Assembly (NCBI GenBank): GCA_973895155.1
Contig: OZ316894.1
Location: forward strand, 9,796,001-9,860,000
Direction of reading: 5' to 3'
DNA from: Marsupella aquatica
Taxonomy: Eukaryota > Marchantiophyta
DNA length: 64,000 nt
In this document: piece by piece, positions 47,276 through 60,030 of the stretch
Layout: each line of letters begins with the position of its first letter
Numbering within the stretch: position 1 is the first letter of the stretch
The notes under the pieces: generated by a model
The model's database searches: none
Told to the model about the DNA's origin: nothing
The model's input: only the letters and a program-made list of their open reading frames with translations
Translations under genes and position numbers: made by a program

Positions 47276-48599
47276 AAATAAGATTGTGGCCTCCCTCACC
47301 CCTTCAGTTGGGGAATCACTCGTTGGATTATAAGAATAGGGTGCGAACAAATGAAGGTTATTTTAATCTTGTCTAACTAATTACAATAATAAAAAACTTA
47401 GACAAAAGGAATTAAAAATTCAATTTTGATAAAAAAATTATTTTTAAAAAATTCAACAAGGTATTTAAAATTTTGTCAAAAATGTTTTATAATAAAGGGT
47501 ACAAGGATTTTTTATTTGAATTTATTTTTGAATTTATTTTTTCAAATTTCATTGGTTTGTTCTCACGTGTTTTAGGGGTTTTACTCTAAGTGATTCCCCA
47601 TGGCCTCCATTTTCACACCTCACCCCATCTTGCCCTTGCATTTCTCTTAACAAATGCTCAGCAGCATTGCAGGGTGCCATGGCCTGACCTGACCCGATGT
47701 GCAACACAACTGACTGGGTTTTGCTGCCACACTTCCTTTCCTCCATAATTATGACTGACAATCATGCAATGCACATGCAATAGGCTTGCAAACCTATAAT
47801 ATGCAATCCAACCAATTCTGGTATCTGATCCTTAGCTTACAAAGACACAAAATGCTAGTGAAAATCCTGGTCCTTCAATGGGGATTTTCAGTGTAGGGGT
47901 CCATGAAATATATCTCTCCAATCCATGAGGAACAAGGAGTATTGATTATCTCTTCAGCCCTGGTTGTCCACTTTGGGTTTTGGTTTAATCCTCTCTTCCT
48001 CCTGGTCTGGGTCCTTGTCGGATCCATGGGTATTGTCCCCTTGTGGCTGCCCTACATAGAAATGCATGCTCCAAAGCAGAAAGTCTATCCTCTGTTGGAT
48101 GGGCCTACTTTCGATTTTCAAGGCAAAATAAAATAAAATACAGATCTACACACATCTCAATCAATTGATGTGTGTTCAAGTTTGTTTTCCTTTTGTTCAC
48201 TCACTCTATTAAGATGATCACACTATCCCATCCCCATCTAAGAGGAAGTGTAAAAATTAGATAAAGAATGTTTTTAGCATCTTCCCTTTCACACTTGGTG
48301 ACATTCCTAAACATTCGTCACCCTGGCTAAAATGAAACAAAACCTGCAAAATTACCCTGGTACGGCCGTCTCTTTTTGCAATCATGCGAAGCTTCGACAA
48401 ATAGTGAAATAGTCCTCCTCGAAGATCTAACGAGATTCGCCCAATTAGTGCAGATTGACCGTATCGGTGAGTTGTGCATCAGTAAGTTGCTGCATCACAT
48501 TTGTTTTGCCTCGAAGTGGTCACTTATTATTAAGTAGTAAAGTCCAAATAGCTCTTGGCACTTTTCAACCGGTAGTGTGGTACTCTGCTACAATTGCCG

Positions 48600-51500
48600 A
48601 CACCCTCGGACCCTCCTGAGTCCTGAAGTCGGCAGCCGTCATGGGCAGCGAGCGAGTCAGTCAGCTCATCAGTGCTGTAGCTCACAATGACACAATCTCA
48701 CATCGCAGTGCAGGGCTACTGTTGCACATGACTGTGTTGCTAATGACTGTGTTGCTAATGACTGTGTCACAGTGCCTAGAAACGACATTAAATAATGGGA
48801 AGAGAGAAAGAAAGAAAGGTAAATCGACGGCCTCACAGTGCCCCTTTTTGGTGGCAGACATGAATACCGCCCTCGATTTTGGGTCAACTCTGATTTGCAG
48901 AGGATAAGAATATAAGTTTTGGCCAAGTTTCGCTGGTGCTCGCTTTGAAAGTCATTTCACCTGAATGGGCTCCAGCTTTGTCAGTCTGCCTCATTATGAC
49001 TTTCAGTCCTTTTGGACCCCTAGATTGATTGCTTTGCGCATGGCCTGGCCTGGCGGCCTTGCTTGGCCTCAATTTGATTCTGCTCAACGAGTCAGAAAAA
49101 ACGGACTCAATCGATTGGGGATTCTAACAGATTCATACTGTACGTGTACCTCAGTTATTTGACAAGCTTTGTCACCCTTGTTTTCTGTTGACAAGATTTG
49201 TCCTTTCCTTCGAAGTTGAAAACGCTCGGGAACGGACTCGATTGTGGTTTGCCTCCAGCTGAGCTACCAGATTCATATTGTATACGTAATGTAAATTTGT
49301 ACCTCACCTCAGTTGGGAAGCCTTGTTTTTCAGTTGATGATGAACTTAATGCTCTCCTTGGTAAATTCATAACACTCGGGAATGCAAGAAGTGAAGTTAT
49401 CTCTACCAGAATGTACCTCAGTGCTCAGTTAACCCCAGTCCTCTCCTCACGTTTATTTTGTTGCTTGAGTTGCCAAATCGCCGGCACCGGGGGGGGCCGG
49501 AATACCCGAAACGAGAGTATTAAGAACTCGTACTGAGAAAGAGCCTCTCCCTAAGGTCCTGTGTCCTGGCAGTTTCTTTCTTTTCCTGTGAGTTTGCTTT
49601 TTTCCCCGTTTTTTCTTCCTCTCCCCCTCTTCTCAGTTCTTTGTCCGTTTCCGTCTGACAGACATAGTCCGGAGGCAAAGATAAAAAGTCCGGCTTTGGG
49701 GCCGCCCTTCGGCGGACCCAGAGAGCGCAGATACTGAAACTGACTCGGCGAAGACAGTAGCGGATTTGGTTCGTTGATACAGCTCCGAGGAGACCCCGGC
49801 AATATCTGAGACTGTGGCAGATTCGGTCCGTTGATAAAGCTCAGAGACCGGTCCTTAGACCTTATCGACGGATCATCTCATCCGCGGAAGCACTCCACGA
49901 AATGTAGCTTCGGTGACCAGATGCATACTGTATGTACCTCAGTGCTCAGATTTCAGCATTCCTCTCGTTTTTATATTGTAGCTTCGGTTACCAGATTCAA
50001 ACTGTATACCCTCTCCGTGCTACGTTCATAACGCTCAGACATGCTTGAATTGTAGCTTCGGCATACTGTTTGTCCCTAAGGTCATTTGACAAGCTTATCC
50101 TCTCCTTATTGAGTTAGTTCATACCCGAGCTCAAACTGTTCACGACTGTTCTGCCTTGGGTTAGCAGATTATTACTGTATGACTGTACTACAGCTCGCAG
50201 ATTCTCTCATGTTTGAATTGTGGCTTCAGTTATCAGACGCATAGTATATGTACCTCGGCTCAGTTGACAAGCTGATTCTCTCATACTCAGCAAGTTCATA
50301 CAGCTCACGACCAACAAATGCTAGCTTTGGCTACGGACCGGATCGATGCTGCATGACTCACTGTACTTCAGCTTATCCTCAGTAAGTTCATAACGCTCAT
50401 TAATAGTTCAGATACTTGGATGGGTGCACGTCTGCTGAACCCTATGAGAGTTCCATGCAAACGGGCATAGTACTTAGAGCTGACGTTATCACGCACTGAA
50501 GCGGCTTGGTTGCCTGCAGGCGCAGCTGGTAACATCGAGATGTAAGGAAGGCTCTATAAGTTTGACTACTACTAAATACCCAATAGATAGATCCAATACC
50601 AAAACTCGAGTTCTTCCAATCGATGGGAAGTAATGTCCGCAACTCGAGGAAGGGTTTCGTACCAATGAAACTCTTACCTTGGGTAAGTACTGGAGTTGTA
50701 AAATCGTTACCGTCACAGGAACCAGAGCTTCCTTATACACTCGAAGCAATCACATGTGTGAGACATTCCCTGAAAAGTTGTTGAGTGAAGGATCCCCGAG
50801 AGGAAAAATTCTTGGATTTATTTTGTTATTGGAATAAACGAATTGAACGAATTGTACAATGATGATCCTCTCTACTTACTAATCCTACTGACCCATATGC
50901 CGCCACTCTACTTACTATCCTACTGACCCATATGCCGCCAATTGACCTGCAGACGCCGGTACAACTCCTTTGACCAGTTTATAATGTAGACTCAAAATTA
51001 AACTTCACCTTGGCTGGGACTAGATTGAGCCTCGTGTCCGTGCGTGGTTTTTGTCATCTCCCTAACTTCACTTCAAGATGACGGTTTTCGAGAGCTCTCC
51101 TTCAACTTGCAGGTGGGTCTTCCTGGCTTGCCGCTCGTCGTTTGCGAGGTGCAAGTTGCAACTTTTTCTAACTTTCTGCTTGCGCATGTCCACCACCTGA
51201 AGACGACTGAGTTATCCCCCGCACGTGCACCTTCCCCAGGTTTTGATCAAATCATCCCGTCTGAAACTGTGGTGTGGTGCTCTCCACCTGTTGCCCAGGT
51301 GTTTTCGGATTTTAAGATGTCTGAAGTGTTGATAGGGTCAAGACAAGACACCTTGCAGCTTACCTTTCTGACCCGTCGTCGGCTGTATTTGTTTTGCGTC
51401 TTCTTGATCACACGATTCTCCACAGTTGATCGCTCGGATGCAGATGAACATTTGTGGCACTAGAGATTTCCTACGGGTGGGGACCAGTGGAATTAAACCA

Positions 51501-51690
51501 CAAGAGGAATTTCTCTTTACTTTGTGTGCAGCAACACCTTCTGCAAGCCGTCCGTCGGGCTAATCATTACTTTAATCCCACTTAGGACTCGACCAGCAGG
51601 AACTTGAATTCCTCTCTGAATAAGAAGGAGAAATGCACAACAATCAATACGGAAAGAGAACCCATCAGAAGGTACGAGATAGACGACGGG
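48600..51690. other. Gene-free stretch with degenerate tandem phrases
   Basis: No gene supported. 49125-50420 repeats phrases such as CAGATTCATACTGTA, TGTACCTCAGT, TGACAAGCTT and AAGTTCATAACGCTC at irregular 80-110 bp intervals, the mark of an eroded tandem array. Open frames such as 51044-51463 (139 codons) show no known motif. Confidence 0.5.
49125..50420. repeat. Eroded tandem array
   Basis: The core CAGATTCATACTGTA followed by GTACCTCAGT occurs near 49128, 49268, 49918, 49990, 50165 and 50235 in variant form. It is often followed by TTGACAAGCT and TAAGTTCATAACGCTC (near 49360, 50020, 50295 and 50385). Confidence 0.65.
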
Positions 51691-51691
51691 C

Positions 51692-53503
51692 TCATGATCG
51701 TCCCCAAAAAGAGTAGACGTCATGACTGATCACTAATACCAGAAGCAACACTAAACACCCAACAAAAAATTGTGATTTGTTCTTCTGTAACTCTATGAAG
51801 CTCATCACACATTGGAAGTGTGAGTCTGCATGATGTTTCAGTTTTGACTGACTGGGATTCAAAAATGTGGTCATTCGAGTTCCTGCCTCATTCGGATACT
51901 TCTCGTTTTGCAATTTCCTCTTCTGAAAATTATCTTCCGTTGCAATTAAAGGGGTTCCCGACCCTAAGCACTCAAAACCGGTTTGATAATTCCGTGAATG
52001 ACTGGCCTCACATTCTGGGCTGGAATTGGAGGCCGGAGCTAGCTCCGCTCCCCAACAGCTCTCTCCCTGTTTTATAGAACCTTCCATGTTAGACTTTATG
52101 GAGCTGCCTTCTTGCTTCAAATCCCTTACCTCTTCCAAGACAGAGTTCAGCTGTATCTCCTCTAGTACAACCTGTCTACTTGAAATTTCCCCAGATAATC
52201 CCGTGTGTGATTTCAGGACCCTGCCTTCTTGCTGTAGATCGTCGACCGCCTCTGAGGCCTTCTGCAGCTTCTCCTGTTCGAGTGAAATTTCCGTAGAAAA
52301 TCCAATGTTCGATTTCATAGAACTGCGTTCTTCCCGTACCGTCGCTGGGTTCATCTTTACTTCACTCCAATTTTGGGGTCCACCATACGATGCTTCGATT
52401 CCTCCGTGAATTATGACTTGCGGTTTCTTCCTCTGTATCCTTATGAACTTTCTCGGACCCATCCACTTCTTTGTTGCGAGGAGGTCCACTTCTGCGTGAT
52501 TGATATTAGAACATATCTTTGATGGGATTTCTTCCTCGTTTGAAGCATCATTCACTCCAGTCGCTCGACTTGAAATTGTAGAGGTTTCCCGCTGTCCGTT
52601 CTGAAATCCCGCTTCATAATTCCTTGAATAACCAGACCCACAGTCCGCGGTGGAATTCGAATCCAAAGCTGCCTGCACTCTCAAGAATTTTACTGGATTT
52701 TCCTGTTAGACTTCATGGATCTGCCTTCCTGATGTACATCTGTCTCTACTACTGCCGGATTCTGCAATGGCTCAAGAATAACCTGTTTGCCTGAAATTTC
52801 CCACGATATTTCTGTGCTGGATTGCAAAGAAATGCCTGCTAGCTGTAGATCCTTTCTCTCTTCCAAGGGCAAGCCCTTCAATTTCTCCTGTGATTCAACC
52901 TTAATCTGTTTGCCTGAAATTTCTGTAGACATTCCCTTGTTTGATTGCACGGATTTACCTGCTAGATGTAGCTTCTTTCTCTCTTCCAAGGGCAAGCTCT
53001 GCAGTTTCTCCTGTGGTTCAACATAAATCGGTTTGCCTAAAATTTCACTTGACACTACCTTGTTAGACTCCACGGGCCTGCTTGCTAGATGTAGATTCTT
53101 TCTCTCTTCCAAGGGCAAGCTCTGCAGTTTCCCTTGTGGTTCAACCTGTTTCCTGGAACCTACCTTCGACTCTCCCGTGTTTGATTTGATCAAACTACCG
53201 TCTTGCATTGGATATGTTACCACTTCTCTCAAGACCAAGGTCTGCAACATCTCATGTCTGCCTGAAATGTCTCTAGGCAATCCTGTGTCTGATCTTATAA
53301 AATTGTTTGCGGGCTGTGGATCCTTCACTTCTTTCAAGGCCAAGGTCTGCAGTTTGCCCTGTTCCCTTGAACTTTGTAGAAACAATCCCGTGTTTGATTT
53401 GATGGAGTTGCCTTCTCGCTGTTTATCCTTTCCCTCCTCCAGGACTAACTTCAGCAATTTCTGTTGTACTACAGTTATTCCTTCCGCCCTGTCGTTCGCA
53501 AAC
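51692..53503 (-). other. 43-residue repeat tail and hydrophobic C-terminus of the helicase gene
   Basis: About seven or eight imperfect repeats of roughly 43 residues read [20 protein letters not shown], then SxEISGKQ, then a Glu/Gln-rich link (EPQEKLQS). They continue past the internal break in the same style ([16 protein letters not shown]). The protein ends with the hydrophobic segment [14 protein letters not shown] and a short [10 protein letters not shown] tail, which looks like a tail anchor. Repeats of this kind are not part of helicases I know. Membrane insertion is inference. Confidence 0.6.
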
Positions 53504-56500
53504 CTGAAAAATTTCCACAACATTGTATAAGAGGAAATATGTATAATCCCGACGTGGAAACTTTCAATTGACTGTCCACACACATTCACAGTACTAGAGT
53601 GGTGTCCAAGATATCTTAGACAGGACCTTCATTGACATGGATTACAGTTATCTATCAGGGGAGAGATCAGCTGTAACTAACTCTGGGGTGGCACCACCTT
53701 GAGGATACCTCAGAAACACGTAGAGCTGCCTAATAAGGACTCTCCTAGAACCAAATTTTCAGACTACATTATGAATTAATGTTGACCGATGCAGATTCCC
53801 GTCATACATCAACATTTGTTCTGGTCAAATACAGGTTCGTCTAGTAAGAGGTGAAATTGTTGCACATTCCTCCCTAACTGCGAAACTGGTTGCAATCAGA
53901 TTTCACTTTCGTGTATCATAGCACAACTTGAAATTCTTATATTCCACTCGCGCTATGATTAGAGAACTTACCCAAGGGTCTGCTGAAGAGGAAGTCTGCT
54001 TCCCAAGTTCAGCACATGTCTCACATCGTGGTAGCAAAGCCTCTTCTTTGCGTCGGCAATAAGCGCTCTCCACATCGGATCAACAGCACCTAATGTGGGG
54101 CCATGCCCTATGATCCATAGACAGTACCTGTGAAACAAGGCAGCTTCGACAAGTAAGCTTGACCATTCTTCAAAGTTCCAAACATGCGACATGTAAAGAT
54201 GGTGTTGCCTGCTTAAGAGCTACTTGAACTTCCAGATGCAACCAAATCACTGGGTCCGACAGCGACAATTCCTAGTATGTGGTCACTAAAACATTGATCC
54301 ACCGCAGAGACCGCCCCTGCGATCCAGCTTGATTTGAAAAACATGCATATATATATATATATCACCATAAATGTAAGGCAATGTTGTATGCTCCAATGTA
54401 TGATTGACGATTTAGGTAGAACTTAATGCTACTTTGCATTTTCCGAAGCTTGTACATATGGCATGCAAGACTACTGCTTTGAGTCTTCCAGCACCATGCT
54501 ATTATCCACCAGCTCCTGCATTTGATGCACCGGAGCGGGCTACATGATAGGAATAAAAATTCGAGTCGGTCGAGATTGTACGTGATTCACCTGCCACGAG
54601 TCATTGCCACGTTTATTCTTCGGAAATCGTCCAAGAACCCAATTTTCCCCGACGAATTTGCCCTCACAGCTGAAAAAATAATAACATCCCTTTCTCCTCC
54701 TTGGAAACCATCCACAGTCCTGAACTCAACTTTCAGTTGATTATTAGCATTATTGGTGCGAATTGCTATCCGCTTTTTCAACTTTTCCACCTGGCCTCGA
54801 TATGGAGAAATTACCCCCACATTCAAATTCTCATCGTTTTCTGCAAACCATGAACAATGTGACGAGAACACAGGGATCAATACCTGATGAGCAAGGTCCG
54901 AAGTATCATTTCTATGTGTAACAGTGCGAAGCTGACCATTGACTTCGAGAGAATGAACCCAAACGAAGTTTAATTGCAAACGATTGCACAACACAACGTG
55001 GACCTTCCCCACGCACAGACGAAATGACCGTCTATCAATTGATGTTCATGAATTCATTACTTGGCTGCACTGCGAGGTCTTAGAAACAGTCTCCAACTGA
55101 TGCGGACTCACCTGCTTGCATTCTGTCGAGGATGTGTTGCACAACGTCACATTCGACAGAGTTTTCATAGGATTTTCCGTTCATCCCTCGTTTGTCTTGT
55201 CCATCCTTAACATCTATGAAAGCATAGGCCCCAAAGAAGTCTTGACATGATATTTGGTAAGATTCCGACCGAACAAGTGGTGCATCCTCCACAATACCAT
55301 GGTAGAATTGTTGATTAGAGAACCGACTTATCTCCGGATGCATTCTATATTGTATTTTAAGAATATGGTATGGATGACCCAATTTCTGAAGCCTATCGAA
55401 CAAGCTTCTGTTGTACCCACTGATTTTCGATTTCTGCGTTCATGCACATGCACACGAAGTGTTGAATCAAGTGCTCAAAGGCCATAGGATCATTCTATAG
55501 GAGTCAACAACGTGTACAAACCTTTTAGTTCCGGATGACCGATGACAAACATTCGATACAACTATGGACCGAGGAGTTTGGAGGATGTAGTGCAGTGGGG
55601 TTTGAAGTTTCGAAAATAATACGAGCGCCAATTACTGTCTTGGGTCCAGAGAGAATTGGCAGACATAAAGTCACCTGAACGACTACTGCGTGGCACTAAG
55701 CTAGATTTGGCTCAAAGCCCACAGTGATCACATTTTGCAAATTAGGGAAATAGAACACTAACCTTACTCGTGACCATAGCCTGAAGTTGATTTGGATCTC
55801 CAACTAGCAGCATTTGATTCAGTCCTGTGAGTTGTGTGATAATGGCTGTCTCAGCCTCAACAAGTTGTGCAGCCTCATCAATGACTGCATAGTCGAAGGG
55901 ATATCCTTTTATGCGCCAGCTTCCAGCAGTGGCAGTGGTGCAGAAAACCAGCGATGATTTGTCAAGGCACATTTCCTCTACATCACCCTTCATAACATTA
56001 AAACCCGGCTTACTCTCCATGATCGCTGAAAGTTTCTCTCTTGAACTGAAAAAACCTCTGTCTAGAAACGTAGCGTTTCTCTGTTGAGAATCGCAGGTAC
56101 CTTCAAACCAACGTCTTGCTCGCTTTTCCGTAAGGTGGACATTGGCTAGAACATTCAAGAGCTTCCCTATAACACTGCAGGATTCTTCAACCATTTGTCG
56201 TGCTCTTGCACTCAGTACCTTGCTGGGTAGGTCTACGCACATTACCCTACCCCCTTCTATCCAGTGCTTCCCCAGATCATTTAGTTGCGCTCGGATAAAA
56301 TCGAGAAAAATGGGGCAGGGACCATTCTTGGTGTCCCAAGCTTCCCTACCCCTGTCATACTGTACGACAGCAGAATTTGTGCTCAGGATATGAAGGAACT
56401 GTTCAGCACAACCCTGCCACCCTCCTGCTCGTGACAGTCTTTTAGTCCGGTTCTTAAGATAGATGCCACCAAGAACGCCATTGGTATCTAATCTATCCTC

Positions 56501-58941
56501 GTTTCCCACCAGCAAAACATCTCCAATATGCAATGGTCCAAATAATTGCACCCAGTTAGCCGCCAGAGATGCGAAGTTAGCGATTTGAGACAGTATCGAT
56601 GGTTCCATTTCCAGGTTCTTCAAGAACCTTTCAGCAAGTTCTGAAACTGCTCGATTTGTCGGAGCGCTAACGAGAACTCGATCCTTCAAACAAGTAACGA
56701 TGGACAACAGTGCAGCAACAACTGTAGTCTTTCCAGTTCCTGTCCAATTCGGACACGGGAAAGGTTAGTAGCCATTGACATTGTCTAAAATTGAATTCGG
56801 TTCCAATTCAATATCGAATTGATGTTGTTCTAATGTTTGCTTTTACCTGGAGGCCCCTGAAGTAGCTTTGTCCGAACACCATCACTCTTCATCAGTCCCA
56901 TAACATTGCTACTTATAGCTTCTATTTGTGACCTATTGAGGTGTCGATAAATGCAATATTGTTCTACAAGGACTTCCACGCGATATAGATCTTGCACTCG
57001 ATGATAAGCTTCAAATTCACTTGTCGTGCATTCCTGCATCAATTTTTTTGTCAAAAGAACTCGCCACGGGCAAAGATTAACTCAAGACCCACATCGCGGT
57101 AATCTCTGCCTTAAACTTTTTTTTTGCTTTTAAAAGGCTAGTCGGTAAGCTTGAATCCTCGTCAAACATCGTGCCCTCCGGCAAAATTTCACGATTCTCT
57201 AGTTCGTCTGAAATGGGTCCTAGGTTTGAACATGAAGGCAGATCGTTGGAGTGATATTAGACTTTTGAGGAAACCAATGCACACAGAAACGAGGCGTTGC
57301 GCTCACCTGCACGAGTTGGTTGTTACTGTACAAATTCTGCTTTACTACTGCGTGAAGTCTCGGATCTTGAAACACAGCTGGATCCGGATTCAGTGCGTCC
57401 CAAATCCTCATAACAGTAGCAGCATTATTTATAAAGATGGCGTACCAGAATCGTTTGAACTGAACCATATCACGATACATAGGACCCGATGAGTCCACAC
57501 AGGCTTTCACGTTGAAAGATTGTGTGAATTCATCCTCTGAGTCGGATATCAACGTCAACGTGTAGTGTTCACCAGAAGTCAATAGCAGGTCATCTAGATT
57601 CCTTGGAAGAAAACTGCAAAGGAGCACGAGATCCGTCGGCTTTGGTTTCCATGGATCTTCTTTCCGTCTTTGCACAAATTTGCTAAGACCGAGGATGAAT
57701 TTCCTAATTTGCTTCTGACTCCCTCGCCTATCAAACTCATCATAATTTTCTACTTCTTTATCCTTGATCCTATAACCTACTTCTATGTAATCTGCCCAGC
57801 TAAGCTCTTCAAGACCTCTTTGTATTTGTGCACGTGTCTCTTCCAGCAAAGGCATTTGAAAGGCCTTGTAATAAGAAGGTAGATCTACGAAGGTGTTGCG
57901 AATTGCTGCAACCTGGAAACAGAAAGAAGTATCCCAGTAAGCTTTAGAACATTTCACTTACCTTTCATATTCACCTTTACGTGGGTCGACATAAGGAGAA
58001 GAGAGCTTAAAATGTAGGTTATATCCAAGTACTACTGTGAGATGCAACTCGATTCATCGACTACAGCTGAAATTGTACACGCGTGCACATTTCAGGCCCT
58101 TCCGGAATTGATCAAATGATAGAAAGAAACATCAGACTGAGTTCTGTCTCAGAGCCCCTCCCCTCAAATTTAGAGAAGCAATGCTGCTAGGATAATAGAA
58201 ATCTCTTGAACTATTTTAACCATGTACACAGCATTGAGCACGATCACACCAGAGCATGAACTTCCTGCAGTGCTTAGTCAGAACAAAACGCAAAAGCATT
58301 CATTTGGTATCAATGGCGATGGGTTCATATTGCCTTACCATGCTTGAGATCCAACGCTCGTTGGTTATTTCTCGCAACGACCACCTTAGTACAATGTAAG
58401 CCCAGCTGTACTTGTCACTTCTTTGCTTATCCTTGCCATCAGAGGAATCCTTCACAACACCAATCGTATCCCCATCATCCTTCATTCCTTTCAACTTCTC
58501 AAGGAAATCGTCAGGACATGGATTGACAACAATGACCGGGATTGGATGGCCATACTCTTTCAAAACCCAGAGCCTCGGGTTGTCAAGGCTATAGTATTTC
58601 CCCCTATACTTGACCACTCGAATAGGAGGAATGTCGTCAACAGCCAGCACCCCGTCCTTCAAATTCCGGAAGATTTCAGCCTCCAGAGATTTAGATGAAT
58701 ATAGAGATTGAGGATATGTTCCTTCAACTGAGGAGCTGCTGGCACTGACACTGGCCCTGGCACCCTTAGCGCCTTCTTTCCCTGTCGGTAGTCTCTGCAA
58801 TGGCCCCCGTCCATAAGTGAAGCGGAAAGTCTTTTCGGAGAATCTGATAGTCGACGGGTCTATCCTTCTAGGAATTTGAACTGAGTTCCTTGCGCCAAAG
58901 TCATCCACAGAAGTACCTTTGGAAGGCCCCATTGAAGACAA
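51692..58941 (-). CDS. SEN1/MAGATAMA3-like SF1 helicase with repeat tail (about 9 exons)
   Basis: Exons by frame and splice fit are 58339-58941, 57307-57912, 56847-57033, 55763-56739, 55112-55433, 54591-54840, 53972-54127, 52738-53503 and 51692-52672. The N-terminal exon holds [20 protein letters not shown], like a small ParB/sulfiredoxin-type fold (tentative). [20 protein letters not shown] opens the helicase region. Walker A GPPGTGKT is split by an intron. VSAPTNRAV (Ia), [12 protein letters not shown] (II), [11 protein letters not shown] (III), IQYRMHPEI (IV), [19 protein letters not shown] (V) and [11 protein letters not shown] (VI) follow, then [15 protein letters not shown]1/SEN1-type enzymes unwind RNA or RNA-DNA duplexes. 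The last two exons add an unusual repeat tail, in frame by splice phase. A 65-nt intron (52673-52737) would bypass the stop at 52690. It is very short for a plant intron, so a frameshift is the alternative. Confidence 0.8.
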
Positions 58942-59459
58942 AATTCCTACAGCATGTGCTTCGGCGCCAAAGCAAGAGCTGTAGAGAGGCGATTCACCGA
59001 GTAAGCTACTACGCTAACGCAGCAATGCCCAAGGTGATTCACGGAGTCACAGGAGGGCCCAAACATAGTCCCATATCGACAGAGATCCGCCTCAGCTTTA
59101 AAACCTAGCCTCAGAACTGAGCGAATTTGAATTCAGTAGACACGTTGAATGACTCTTGAATTCAAACATTTATCAGGCTCTCACACAAATCGCCGCCTCC
59201 GATCGACACTCCGTACTCCAACCTTAACCCAAATTCCCTGTCTGCTGCTGCGGCTGCTGCTCCCCAATGCTGAATCCTCCACAACCCAAAATCGTCTGTT
59301 CCACAATCTCTCCCCAAATGCCGTCCAGTGCAATTACAGTACAGTACGCAGACTTCTGCGCAATGCTGTTGAGTCCGAACTTTCAACCGACGAGCTGAAT
59401 GATTAGCTCTAAACTCCGCCGACGATCATACTGAGTGAATTCTCCAAAAGAGTGAGCCT

Positions 59460-60030
59460 CAAGGCTTCAGTAGACTACACAGAGCCAGAGCGAATTCGTG
59501 CTCGAATCAGACAGAAATTCCGGCCTCGGACCTCCGCATCTCGTCGTCATTCCTCCCCAATTACGACCTACAGTAGTGCATTCACAGTACTCGATCTCTG
59601 CGTATGCTGCTGAGTCAAAACTTCCACCCAATGAGCTGAATGCCTAGCTCCAAACTCTGGTGTGCAAATCAATTAAACGACATTGCTAGAGTTCAGTACA
59701 CAGAGCCAGAGCGAATTCGTATCGAAACAGCTGAGAATTCCGGCCTCCCGCCTCCGCATCTCGTCTTCATCCACCACATCTCGTCTTCATCCACCACATC
59801 TCCCCAATTACGTCAACTCAATTGCCTTCCCAGTACTCGCCTTCTGCGCATACTGCTGAGTCAAAACTTCCACCCTTGTGCTGAATGCCTAGCTCCAAAC
59901 TCTGGTGTGAAAATCAAATAAACGACACTAGTGCTAGAGTTTAGTACACAGAGCCAGAGCGAATTCGATTTCGAATCAGATAGGAATTCCGGCCTACACT
60001 CTCGGCATCTCGTCTTCCCGCCACCAAACA
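59460..60030. repeat. Tandem repeats upstream of the helicase gene
   Basis: ACACAGAGCCAGAGCGAATT occurs at about 59476, 59698 and 59946. Each is followed by ATTCCGGCCT, CTCGGCATCTCGTC-like text, TGCTGAGTCAAAACTTCCACC, GCTGAATGCCTAGCTCCAAA and AAACGACA in order. Units are about 224-248 bp, with the last incomplete. A further eroded copy may lie at 59280-59410. The array starts about 520 bp upstream of the helicase start codon. Confidence 0.85.

Larger units (their letters stand above)
42144..48600. other. Long AT-rich gene-free stretch
   Basis: I find no gene with family motifs. Open frames (for example 42995-43492) are isolated and lack neighbours or recognisable domains. The stretch holds a G15 run at 44563-44577, the 85-bp minisatellite at 45768-46375, a short direct duplication at about 46625-46660 (CATCATCAATTAGGTT twice) and a purine tract at 47178-47275. 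Confidence 0.55.

Noticed and set aside
51044-51463. 139-codon plus open frame
   Set aside because: No recognisable domain, no supporting neighbour, and no similarity I can recall.
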